Part shown: in pieces, positions 54,957 through 62,576 of the stretch
Position numbering within the stretch: the stretch's first letter is position 1
How the letters are laid out: every line of letters begins with the position of its first letter
NCBI GenBank assembly: GCA_034519515.1
Contig: JAXHOK010000055.1
Location: forward strand, 1 to 64,000
Direction: 5' to 3'
From: Arcicella sp034519515
GTDB lineage: Bacteria > Bacteroidota > Bacteroidia > Cytophagales > Spirosomataceae
Length of the DNA stretch: 64,000 bases
Made by a program: the position numbers and the translations under genes
Notes under the pieces: generated by a model
Seen by the model: the letters and a program-made list of their open reading frames with translations, nothing else
What the model was told of the DNA's origin: nothing
The model's database searches: none

Positions 54957-55425
54957 ATCTGTCCTACTTGATACGAGCTTTTTCATTCGCTTCATGAATG
55001 ATGAAGACCCTCTTTTTAAAAATGCAAATGATTATTTCAAATATTTTATTCAAAATAAGATAGCCATGAAGATTTCTACTATTTCTATTGCTGAATATTG
55101 TACAAGAGGTAGTATTGCTGACTTACCGTTAAGGAATTTAGAAATAGTGCCTTTTAATCTAAATCATGCCAAAAGAACGGGAGAATTTGCAAATATTGTT
55201 TTCCAGAAAAAAGGAACAATAAAATTCGATAATAGAAATATTATTCCAAACGATACTAAACTATTTGCCCAAGCAGATTGCGATAAAACTGTTGATTATT
55301 ACCTATCTTCTGATTCTGAAAGCTTCAAAGTTTATAAACTTTTGCAACGGGAATCCAATCCTCAATTTCAATTCACAGATTTAAAAGTACCTTATAACGA
55401 AATGTTTGGTATTCTTCCTTTATAA
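54946..55425 (+). CDS. PIN-domain putative ribonuclease
   Basis: A 159-residue protein with the acidic PIN pattern: Asp9 (SVLLDTSFFIRF), Glu50 (STISIAEY), Asp103 (IPNDTKLFAQAD) and Asp123 (LSSDSESF). PIN proteins are Mg-dependent RNases and include VapC toxins. The spacing and the NHAKRTGEFA segment fit a full domain. It begins inside the end of the preceding gene (11-bp overlap; ATG at 54,946 or 54,949) and is followed by the ABC exporter gene after 81 bp. Whether it is a toxin or a housekeeping nuclease is not determined. Confidence 0.82.
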   Translation: MMHKSVLLDTSFFIRFMNDEDPLFKNANDYFKYFIQNKIAMKISTISIAEYCTRGSIADLPLRNLEIVPFNLNHAKRTGEFANIVFQKKGTIKFDNRNIIPNDTKLFAQADCDKTVDYYLSSDSESFKVYKLLQRESNPQFQFTDLKVPYNEMFGILPL

Positions 55426-55506
55426 AACTAAGCTAAGATTTTTTGTGTTGTAAATTTTAGCAGTGTTATCCAGCGTGGAATTTATCCACAAAATTTTAAT
55501 CACCCA

Positions 55507-57450
55507 ATGGCAAAGCGTAATTTCGGTGCGGAGGTTTCTCCCGAGGATAAAAAAAAAGTAAACAAAGAGGGATTCAATAAAGCCCTCAGTATTTTCAGAT
55601 TCACCCTTCCCTACAAAGGCACTTTCGCCATAGGCTTTATTTTTCTGATACTTTCGCAGATAACTTCCATGAGTATTCCCTTGTTGATGGGGCAAATGGT
55701 GGGGGCGATTGTCTCGCCCAATAGTGCTGTAAATCAAGGAGTTACGCAAGTTCCAAGTAATGGGATTACGGAGAAATTGGCTCATATTTTCAATCCAAAT
55801 TCCACTCAATTAACACTCAATAATGTTACGGCTCTTTTCGTAATTTTGTTGATTCTGCAAGCGGCTTTTTCATTTCTGCGGGTATATACTTTCACAAGGG
55901 TTTCGGAACAATCGATGCGTGATTTACGGAAAACGCTTTATACCAAAATCATTACGCTCCCAATTCCTTTTTTCGAGAAAAACCGTGTTGGCGAACTCAT
56001 GAGCCGTATTACCACCGATATTACCCAACTCCAAGATGTACTTTCCATCACCTTAGCGGAATTTTTTAGACAGATTTTCACGCTCGTGGGAGGGATTTTA
56101 TTGATTTCATATTTGTCGAGTAAATTAACGCTTTTCATGTTGATGACTTTTCCGTTTTTGGTGGTGGCAGCCATTATTTTTGGAAGATTTATTCGTAAGA
56201 ATGCTAAAAAAGTGCAAGACGAATTGGCTTCTACCAATATCATTGTGGAAGAGACTTTGCAGTCAATCAACGTAGTGAAAGCATTTACGAATGAAGATTT
56301 GGAAGTAAAGCGATACAGTTCATCCGTTCAGAAAGTAGTTGACTATGCTTTGAAGGCTGCCACTTTCAGAGGTGGGTTTATTTCCTTTATCATCTTTGTT
56401 TTATTTGGAGGCGTTGTGGGTGTGGTTTGGTACGGGGGCAATCTGGTTTTGCAGGGCGAATTAGCTTTCAAAGACCTTTTCACGTTTATTATTTATACGG
56501 GTTTCATCGGTGGTTCTGTGGGTGGATTAGGTGATATATACGCTCAAATTCAAAGAACAATCGGAGCATCTGAGCGGATTTTGGAGATTTTGGGCGAGGA
56601 GTCGGAAATAAGTGTAGAGTCAAAAGTTGAAAGTGAAAAGTTGGGAAATGTCAAATTACAAAATACTGATGTTCCAAAAATAAAATACCAAAACGTTGCC
56701 TTCTCTTATCCTTCACGTCCCGATATGGAGGTTTTGAAAAATATTTCTTTTGAGGTAAAAGCAGGAGAAAAAATTGCGTTAGTGGGTTATTCAGGGGCTG
56801 GGAAATCTACGATTGTGCAATTATTGATGCGTTATTATAAATTATCGGGTGGACAGATTTTGGTGGATGGTAAAAATATTAATGAATACGATTTAACGGA
56901 TTTACGGAAAAATATTGCCATTGTACCGCAAGAAGTCATGCTTTTTGGCGGAACAATTTATGAAAATATTGCTTATGGAAATCCACAAGCTACTGAAAAT
57001 GAGGTAATTGAAGCATCAAGAAAAGCAAATGCTTTGGAATTCATCAATTCATTTCCCGATGCCTTCCAGACTGTTGTGGGCGAGCGAGGCGTGAAACTCT
57101 CAGGTGGGCAACGCCAACGTGTAGCTATTGCCAGAGCGATTTTGAAAGACCCTACTATTTTGATTTTGGACGAAGCCACGAGTGCCTTGGATTCTGAATC
57201 CGAAAAATTAGTACAGGATGCTTTGGATAGATTAATGCAAAACCGCACTACCATTATTATTGCCCACCGTTTGGCAACTATTAGAAATGTTGATACGATT
57301 TATGTCTTGAAAGAAGGCGAAATTTCAGAAAGTGGTTCGCATGATGAATTAGTATCAATTGAAAATGGAATTTATGCCAACTTAGTGAAATTACAATTTG
57401 ATTCAAACAGTTCGATTTTACAAGAAAATGCAATTTTTAGCATTGAGTAG
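55507..57450 (+). CDS. ABC exporter, fused permease and ATPase (MsbA-like)
   Basis: A 647-residue half-transporter. Six-helix permease about 30-360, with the usual FFEKNRVGELMSRITTD coupling segment; ATPase about 395-625 with Walker A GYSGAGKST, Q-loop VPQEVMLF, signature LSGGQRQRVAIARAIL, Walker B ILILDEATSALD and H-loop AHRLATIRNVD. It works as a dimer in the inner membrane and exports lipids, drugs or peptides; MsbA-type lipid A flipping is a common role but is not shown by sequence. Start ATG at 55,507. Last gene of the plus-strand run from 52,976. Confidence 0.93.
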   Translation: MAKRNFGAEVSPEDKKKVNKEGFNKALSIFRFTLPYKGTFAIGFIFLILSQITSMSIPLLMGQMVGAIVSPNSAVNQGVTQVPSNGITEKLAHIFNPNSTQLTLNNVTALFVILLILQAAFSFLRVYTFTRVSEQSMRDLRKTLYTKIITLPIPFFEKNRVGELMSRITTDITQLQDVLSITLAEFFRQIFTLVGGILLISYLSSKLTLFMLMTFPFLVVAAIIFGRFIRKNAKKVQDELASTNIIVEETLQSINVVKAFTNEDLEVKRYSSSVQKVVDYALKAATFRGGFISFIIFVLFGGVVGVVWYGGNLVLQGELAFKDLFTFIIYTGFIGGSVGGLGDIYAQIQRTIGASERILEILGEESEISVESKVESEKLGNVKLQNTDVPKIKYQNVAFSYPSRPDMEVLKNISFEVKAGEKIALVGYSGAGKSTIVQLLMRYYKLSGGQILVDGKNINEYDLTDLRKNIAIVPQEVMLFGGTIYENIAYGNPQATENEVIEASRKANALEFINSFPDAFQTVVGERGVKLSGGQRQRVAIARAILKDPTILILDEATSALDSESEKLVQDALDRLMQNRTTIIIAHRLATIRNVDTIYVLKEGEISESGSHDELVSIENGIYANLVKLQFDSNSSILQENAIFSIE

Positions 57451-57482
57451 GAATACGGGGAACAAAATGTAAGAGATTATCT

Positions 57483-57578
57483 TCATTCCACAAACTCCAA
57501 AATATCAGCGGGTTGGCAGTTGAGTGTTTTACAAATTGCTTCCAAAGTTGAAAATATTTGAATTGATAAATTAACCAT
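57483..57578 (-). pseudogene. C-terminal remnant of a Cro/C1-type HTH gene
   Basis: On the minus strand, an ATG at 57,578 overlapping the end of the HEAT-repeat gene opens a 31-codon frame. It contains STLEAICKTLNCQPADIL, the classic second half of HTH_26/XRE domains, and stops at 57,483-57,485. The front half (scaffold and recognition helices) is missing; the neighbouring gene occupies that place. It looks like the stump of a regulator displaced by insertion of the HEAT-repeat gene, or a tiny truncated protein. Confidence 0.55.
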
Positions 57579-58302
57579 TTTCTCGTTCCTTTATAAACGC
57601 AATTACTCTTTCTATATCATTACGCAACCCAAAGTCTCTTGTTTTTTTATACACTTCATTTAATACTGGAATAGCTTTCTTTGTGCCGACAGATTCAAGA
57701 GGGAAACATACAGTAGCTCTAATATGGTTATCTTTTTTGTTTTTGAAAATATCTAATAGTAAATCTTCAACGTCTTTATCATTCACATGACTTAATGCTG
57801 AAATTGACATTCTTTTTAAAGCTATTGACTTGGTGTGAATCATTTTCTTTAAAGGTTCTAAGTTGCAACTTAAATCTTTTATCATGTTTCGTAGTCCAAA
57901 AAGGATAGATACTTTACATTCTTCATTATCTTCAATTTCTAATTTTTCCATAAGAAAATTGAATAGTTTTGAATCAGTAGAGTTTGCACAAATATGAGAT
58001 AGACAGTAGTATATATGATTTTTGATTGAAGAATCCGACTCAGAATTAAGTTTTAGGAGCAATTTCTTTTTATCATTTTCTGAACTAAGTTCTCGAGCTC
58101 TTTCGTAGGCATACCAAGTAATATAGTCTGTACTTGACCAAGTTGATTCTCGCTTTTGCTTCTTTTCTAATAAAGGCGAATAAACCTCATGATTTGTCAT
58201 CTGACTTATCAGAAAATCAATGCTACCTACTTCCAAATCTGAAATTAGTTTTATTCTTGCTTTTTCTAATTTTTTCTCCCTACCTAAAAATATGTTAAAC
58301 AT
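57571..58302 (-). CDS. HEAT-repeat protein of unknown function
   Basis: A 243-residue all-helical protein with HEAT-like repeats: KNHIYYCLSHICANSTD, CKVSILFGLRNMIKD, ALKRMSISALSHVNDKDVEDLLLDIF and NHIRATVCFPLESVGTKKAIPVL. These form protein-binding solenoids; no catalytic motif. A clean -7 box is upstream. Lower GC and its position over a broken HTH gene hint at insertion by transfer. Its 3' end overlaps the HTH remnant by 8 bp. Confidence 0.75.
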   Translation of the reverse strand: MFNIFLGREKKLEKARIKLISDLEVGSIDFLISQMTNHEVYSPLLEKKQKRESTWSSTDYITWYAYERARELSSENDKKKLLLKLNSESDSSIKNHIYYCLSHICANSTDSKLFNFLMEKLEIEDNEECKVSILFGLRNMIKDLSCNLEPLKKMIHTKSIALKRMSISALSHVNDKDVEDLLLDIFKNKKDNHIRATVCFPLESVGTKKAIPVLNEVYKKTRDFGLRNDIERVIAFIKERENG

Positions 58303-58328
58303 AAGGCTTTGATTTTCAATTTATTAAG

Positions 58329-58336
58329 CAAATGTA
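58329..58336 (-). promoter_or_regulatory. -7 promoter element (TACATTTG) for the HEAT-repeat gene
   Basis: Minus-strand TACATTTG matches TAnnTTTG exactly, 27 bp before the ATG at 58,302 and just past the stop of the preceding minus-strand gene (58,338). Confidence 0.45.
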
Positions 58337-58337
58337 A

Positions 58338-59447
58338 TTATTTCCCATAACCCTTAAAAAACTCAGAATGCAACTTTATCCCTTCATAAAAAAAGAAAGT
58401 CTCCCCTTGAATTCCGTTCCTACGGTTTTCATCAATCATCTGCTGTAAATACTCAGCCGTGGGCGTATATTTCCCTACTTTCAACAAAACCCCTGGTGAT
58501 AAAATATGTAATTTTTCTTTCGGAACCTGCTGATTTACAATGGTTTGTATCGCTGATTGATATTTGGGAAAATCATAACGATACACCTGCGGACACACCA
58601 TATCTACCCAACCCTCACGTACCCACGTAACCCAATCTTGCAAATACTGCTCTTTACTCCAAGGAAAAATACTGGGTGACATCGAAATCTGAATCTTGGG
58701 ATTCACCTTTTTTAAATCAAAATACAAACGTTTCTGAAACTGATTTAGTCGTTCGGTTCGCCAATTTATCCAGGTGGTATCCAAATGGTTTTTGGGAGCA
58801 ATTTGTCCCGTTTCAGTTTGATATTGTTTTGTAATTGCTTCATTATAACCGCATTCCGAAGGCAAAGCGGGCAAACGGTCATCGCCTTGAATACCGTCTA
58901 AATCGGGATATTGCACAATACACTCTTTCAATAAAGACAGCATAAAATTCTGTACTTCGGGGTCAAAGGCGTTCATCCATTTGAAGCCGTTTTTCACCAC
59001 TACTTTACCATCATTTCCCAAAGCCGCCCACTGAGGTTTTGTTTCCAAAATGTGTTTGCCAAAGCCATTATTTTCAGCCGAAAAACCAAACTCAAACCAA
59101 GCATAGACTTTAATGTTTTTGGCGTGGGCCTCGTCCAACATTTCACGCATGGGGTCACGTCCTGCCAATTTTTCTTCAATCGGGATTTTGAAGGTTTCTC
59201 CCATGATTTTACTTGGATAAAGTGTCCGCCCTTTGTTCCACATCACCACAAAAATATGGTTGATTCCAGCCTCCTGACACACTTTTACGGCTTCTTGAAT
59301 GCCTGATTTTGAGTACATTACCTCACTATCCACATTCGTAATCCACACACCACGGACAGGAGTTTTTTGAGGAATTTGTTGAGATTTACAAGAAGAAAGG
59401 CTGATGAATAAGCTTAGGAATAGAGGAAATACGATACGAAAATTCAT
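58338..59447 (-). CDS. Glycosyl-hydrolase-like (GHL10/DUF187-type) lipoprotein
   Basis: A 369-residue protein with a lipoprotein signal (SLFISLSSCKSQ; Cys about 20). The TIM-barrel-type layout of the GHL10 (YngK-like) family is clear: PVRGVWITNVDSEVMYS near the start, AGINHIFVVMWNKGRTLYPS, EMLDEAHAKNIKVYAWFEFGF, MNAFDPEVQNFMLSLL, DLDGIQGDDRL and MSPSIFPWSKEQYLQDW. Members are thought to act on surface glycans, but activity is rarely proven. It is a likely outer-membrane-anchored enzyme. Own promoter upstream. Confidence 0.88.
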   Translation of the reverse strand: MNFRIVFPLFLSLFISLSSCKSQQIPQKTPVRGVWITNVDSEVMYSKSGIQEAVKVCQEAGINHIFVVMWNKGRTLYPSKIMGETFKIPIEEKLAGRDPMREMLDEAHAKNIKVYAWFEFGFSAENNGFGKHILETKPQWAALGNDGKVVVKNGFKWMNAFDPEVQNFMLSLLKECIVQYPDLDGIQGDDRLPALPSECGYNEAITKQYQTETGQIAPKNHLDTTWINWRTERLNQFQKRLYFDLKKVNPKIQISMSPSIFPWSKEQYLQDWVTWVREGWVDMVCPQVYRYDFPKYQSAIQTIVNQQVPKEKLHILSPGVLLKVGKYTPTAEYLQQMIDENRRNGIQGETFFFYEGIKLHSEFFKGYGK

Positions 59448-59478
59448 GAAATAATTGCGTTGATGAATGTCAAATATA

Positions 59479-59486
59479 CAAAGATA
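59479..59486 (-). promoter_or_regulatory. -7 promoter element (TATCTTTG) for the GHL10-like gene
   Basis: Minus-strand TATCTTTG is an exact TAnnTTTG match 32 bp before the ATG at 59,447. A TTTA about 16 nt further upstream may act as a weak -33 box. Confidence 0.5.
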
Positions 59487-59533
59487 ACCAAACGTTTCCG
59501 TCTAAATTTCTTTTCTCTTCCAGTTTTATAGAC

Positions 59534-59541
59534 TAATTTTG
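59534..59541 (+). promoter_or_regulatory. -7 promoter element (TAATTTTG)
   Basis: TAATTTTG matches TAnnTTTG, 40 bp before the ATG at 59,581. Between them is a short GTAGCACG...GCCGTGTAG repeat of the family at 40,036-40,188. Confidence 0.45.
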
Positions 59542-59580
59542 CGGAAAAATGTAGCACGACAATCTTTGCCGTGTAGATGA

Positions 59581-60078
59581 ATGAAAGCAAGCGCATTAAC
59601 TCTTTTTCTCCTCCTGATTCTCACAAAATCATTCGCCCAAAATGAGCGAAAAAATCTGTATCCGATTGAGGCAAAAAAGAAGTTTTTAGGCATAAAATAT
59701 ATCTACGACCGTCAAACAATTGAAAACCCCTTAGCTCTCCAAATCCCGATGTTACAAGCCCGAGACACGGAGGTAAATGTAGAGTTTTTGAAATTCAAAC
59801 AGCAACGAAAAGCCGTTCAAATTATCAGTTTAATTTCAACAGGATTTTCACTTTATACTATTTTTAATCGTGAAAAAGTATCAAGTGAAGTCTATTGGGG
59901 AACATTTGGCGGAACGGTTTTAGTATCGGGATATCTAAACATAAAATCGAATCAGCATTTAGCAAAAGCCCTCATACGCTACAACGAAGTAGTTTCTGAA
60001 AATAAAATAGGCTTGATTATTGACAAATCTTTTCAAAATCAGGCTGTTGTAGGCGTTGGTTTTTCGCATAGTTTTTAA
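59581..60078 (+). CDS. Small secreted or membrane-associated protein, unknown
   Basis: A 165-residue protein with a signal peptide (about 1-20, TKSFAQ). The mature part is basic and strand/helix mixed (YPIEAKKKFLGIKYIYDRQTI), with two weakly hydrophobic stretches (IISLISTGFSLYTIF; GTFGGTVLVSGYLNI) and a closing VVGVGFSHSF that could be a last barrel-type strand. I do not recognise it. Starts 40 bp after a -7 box; the gap to asd (60,079-60,177) holds a degenerate repeat. Confidence 0.7.
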   Translation: MKASALTLFLLLILTKSFAQNERKNLYPIEAKKKFLGIKYIYDRQTIENPLALQIPMLQARDTEVNVEFLKFKQQRKAVQIISLISTGFSLYTIFNREKVSSEVYWGTFGGTVLVSGYLNIKSNQHLAKALIRYNEVVSENKIGLIIDKSFQNQAVVGVGFSHSF

Positions 60079-60177
60079 AAGTACCACGGAAGGCCTTTTC
60101 CGTTTTTTAATATTTTCAACTACGGACAAGGCTGTCGATGCGTCGAACCGTCCGTATTACAAAACAACCAATTAAAA

Positions 60178-61170
60178 ATGAAAGTAGCAGTAGTCGGAGC
60201 CACGGGTTTGGTCGGTGGTGAAATCCTAAAAGTATTGGCGGAACGTAATTTCCCCGTAACAGAACTTATCCCAGTTGCCTCTGAGCGTTCGGTGGGTAAA
60301 CAGGTTGAGTTTAAGGGTAAACAATATACCGTGGTAGGTTTTGACGATGCTATTGCGATGAAACCCAACGTGGCGATTTTCTCGGCAGGTGGCGGAACAT
60401 CCTTAGAATTAGCTCCAAAATTTGCAGCAGAAGGCATCACCGTAGTTGATAATTCGTCAGCTTGGCGGATGGACCCAACCAAGAAATTGGTCGTTCCAGA
60501 AATCAACGCTCACACGCTTACGCCCGAAGATAAAATCATTGCCAATCCCAACTGTTCAACGATTCAGATGGTGGTGGTGATGAATCCTTTGCACAAAATC
60601 AATAAAATCAAGCGAGTAGTTGTTTCAACTTACCAGTCCGTAACGGGAACAGGAAAAGCTGCAGTTGATCAACTTTTTGCCGAGCGTGAGGGGCGTACAG
60701 ATGTGCCAGCCGTATATGCACACAAGATTGACTTGAACGTTTTGCCACACATTGACGTATTTTTGGATAATGGTTACACCAAAGAAGAAATGAAAATGGT
60801 GAACGAAACCAAGAAAATCATGATGGATGATTCCATTCAGGTAACAGCCACAACGGTTAGAATTCCAACCATTGGCGGACACTCGGAATCGGTGAATATT
60901 GAGTTTGAAAATGAGGTTGATATTCAAGAAGTTAAAGATATTCTCTCGAAAGAAGAAGGCATCATCTTGCAAGACGACCCCAAGAACAATATTTATCCAA
61001 TGCCCATCACGGCACACGGAAAAGATGAGGTTTTTGTGGGACGTATTCGCCGTGATGAAACCCAGGCTAATACCCTGAATATGTGGATTGTAGCGGATAA
61101 TCTTCGTAAGGGAGCAGCCACTAATGCCGTTCAGATTGTGGAGTATTTGGCGAAGGCTAAGTTGATATAA
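60178..61170 (+). CDS. asd: Aspartate-semialdehyde dehydrogenase
   Basis: A 330-residue enzyme that reduces aspartyl phosphate to aspartate semialdehyde with NADPH, feeding lysine, threonine, methionine and diaminopimelate synthesis. NADP loop GATGLVGGEIL (about 7-17), catalytic Cys126 in NPNCSTIQ, SVTGTGKAA around 160 and the active-site histidine segment IPTIGGHSESVNIE around 227-240. Length is normal. A terminator follows 24 bp after the stop. No other lysine or threonine genes are next to it. Confidence 0.95.
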   Translation: MKVAVVGATGLVGGEILKVLAERNFPVTELIPVASERSVGKQVEFKGKQYTVVGFDDAIAMKPNVAIFSAGGGTSLELAPKFAAEGITVVDNSSAWRMDPTKKLVVPEINAHTLTPEDKIIANPNCSTIQMVVVMNPLHKINKIKRVVVSTYQSVTGTGKAAVDQLFAEREGRTDVPAVYAHKIDLNVLPHIDVFLDNGYTKEEMKMVNETKKIMMDDSIQVTATTVRIPTIGGHSESVNIEFENEVDIQEVKDILSKEEGIILQDDPKNNIYPMPITAHGKDEVFVGRIRRDETQANTLNMWIVADNLRKGAATNAVQIVEYLAKAKLI

Positions 61171-61194
61171 TGGGTTGATAAGATTTTACAGTAA

Positions 61195-61221
61195 AAAAGC
61201 CGAGATTTTGTCTCGGCTTTT
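61195..61221 (+). terminator. Rho-independent terminator of asd
   Basis: 11-nt arms 61,195-61,205 and 61,211-61,221 (AAAAGCCGAGA/TCTCGGCTTTT) with a TTTTG loop are followed by GTTTTGT. They start 24 bp after the stop of asd. Confidence 0.85.
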
Positions 61222-61275
61222 GTTTTGTATAAAATGGTTCTTATACGATTTAAACGGAAAAGTTATTCCATAATC

Positions 61276-61308
61276 AACGTCGTGGAGGTTCAAAACCTCC
61301 ACGACGTT
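61276..61308. repeat. Palindromic intergenic repeat (AACGTCG...CGACGTT), copy 2
   Basis: A perfect 15-bp stem (61,276-61,290 and 61,294-61,308) with a CAA loop. It is the same as 32,656-32,688 apart from one base pair, which is changed on both arms so that pairing is kept. It sits between the asd terminator and the fic promoter region. Confidence 0.65.
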
Positions 61309-61355
61309 ATAAATCATATTGTAACCTGTAAAATTTATCAGAATAGTTAACTTTT

Positions 61356-61419
61356 TGAATATTTATGAATAATTTTATGAAAATAAACCCATATATGAAT
61401 ATTTATGAATAATTTTATG
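61356..61419 (+). promoter_or_regulatory. Two 24-bp direct repeats at the start of the fic gene (operator-like)
   Basis: Identical 24-nt copies at 61,356-61,379 and 61,396-61,419 begin TGAATATTTATGAATA and are spaced by 40 bp centre to centre, close to four helical turns. The second ends 4 nt before the fic ATG. The repeats are AT-rich, non-coding in the fic frame, and placed where a repressor would block transcription or translation start. The Fic protein itself ends in a winged-helix-like domain, so autoregulation is plausible. Confidence 0.6.
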
Positions 61420-61423
61420 GATA

Positions 61424-62473
61424 ATGATAAAGACAGACACTATAAAAATCACCCCCGAAATACTCAATTTAATTGCTGAAATTGATGAGTTTAAAGGAGC
61501 GTGGAAAGCGTTAGGAAATTTAGCTCCCGAAAAGTTGGTTCAACTCAAAAAAGTGGCAACCATCGAAAGTATTGGTTCGAGTACTCGCATCGAAGGCAGC
61601 CGTTTGAGTGATAGGGAAGTTGAAATGCTTTTGGCAAATATTGCTATCCAAAAATTTGAATCCAGAGACGAACAGGAAGTAGCGGGCTATGCTGAATTGA
61701 TGAATATTATCTTCCAAAACTTTGAGGAAATCCCACTTTCAGAGGGCTTTATTCAGCAACTTCATAGCCAATTATTAAAATATAGCAACAAAGACCAGTG
61801 GCATCGTGGGGCGTATAAAAAATCGCCTAATCATGTGGTGGCAATGGATGAAAATGGAAAACAAATTGGGATAATTTTTGAAACTTCTTCTCCTTTTGAA
61901 ACGCCTTTCAAAATGGAGGAATTGGTTAATTGGACACAGCAACAACTCTCAGAAAAACAGCTTCACCCCTTGTTAATCATCTCTGTTTTTAAGGTAATTT
62001 TCTTAGCAATTCATCCGTTTCAAGACGGTAATGGGCGACTTTCAAGAGTTTTAACCACTTTTTTATTACTCAAAACGGGTTATGTTTATGTTCCTTACAG
62101 TTCGCTTGAAGCAGTGATTGAACAGCAAAAACAAGGATATTATCTTTCGTTAAGACAAACCCAAGCGAGCTTAAATTTTCCCGAAACAGATTGGCAACCG
62201 TGGTTAGTTTTTTTCTTAAAATCACTTAAAAAACAAAAGGATAACCTTGAAATAAAGATAGAAAGAGAGCATATTTTATTGACAAAACTCCCCGAAATTT
62301 CACAGAATATTTTGGAATTAATCCGTTCGAGAGGGCGAATTACTACGGGTGAACTTCAACAAATGACTACTCACAACCGCAACACATTAAGAAAACATCT
62401 TGAAAATTTAGTAGCAACCAATAGACTCTCTCAAAACGGTGTTGGTAAAGGAACTTGGTATAGTTTGAAATGA
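61424..62473 (+). CDS. Fic family AMP-transferase, class II, with C-terminal winged helix
   Basis: A 349-residue protein. Fic motif HPFQDGNGRLSR (about 196-207) with the complete catalytic histidine and anion-binding GNGR. N-terminal inhibitory helix motif SSTRIEG (about 47-53), matching the class II (S/T)xxxE(G/N) pattern that blocks ATP until released. The C-terminal 70 residues form a winged helix (ILELIRSRGRITTGELQQM, NRNTLRKHLENL). Fic enzymes usually AMPylate a target protein; the target here is unknown. Start ATG at 61,424 directly follows the direct repeats. Confidence 0.93.
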   Translation: MIKTDTIKITPEILNLIAEIDEFKGAWKALGNLAPEKLVQLKKVATIESIGSSTRIEGSRLSDREVEMLLANIAIQKFESRDEQEVAGYAELMNIIFQNFEEIPLSEGFIQQLHSQLLKYSNKDQWHRGAYKKSPNHVVAMDENGKQIGIIFETSSPFETPFKMEELVNWTQQQLSEKQLHPLLIISVFKVIFLAIHPFQDGNGRLSRVLTTFLLLKTGYVYVPYSSLEAVIEQQKQGYYLSLRQTQASLNFPETDWQPWLVFFLKSLKKQKDNLEIKIEREHILLTKLPEISQNILELIRSRGRITTGELQQMTTHNRNTLRKHLENLVATNRLSQNGVGKGTWYSLK

Positions 62474-62493
62474 GTTTAGCAAATGGTTTTTAT

Positions 62494-62501
62494 TATCTTT
62501 G
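62494..62501 (+). promoter_or_regulatory. -7 promoter element (TATCTTTG) for gatB
   Basis: TATCTTTG matches TAnnTTTG exactly, 75 bp before the gatB ATG. TTTA at 62,474-62,477 is 16 nt upstream and TTTG at 62,464-62,467 is 26 nt upstream; neither spacing is ideal. Confidence 0.45.
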
Positions 62502-62576
62502 TGATAGAGGTTTACTTTTACAACGCAAACAAATAATCTTATAAAATTGGCAGATAAAATAGCAAAACCATTTTTG

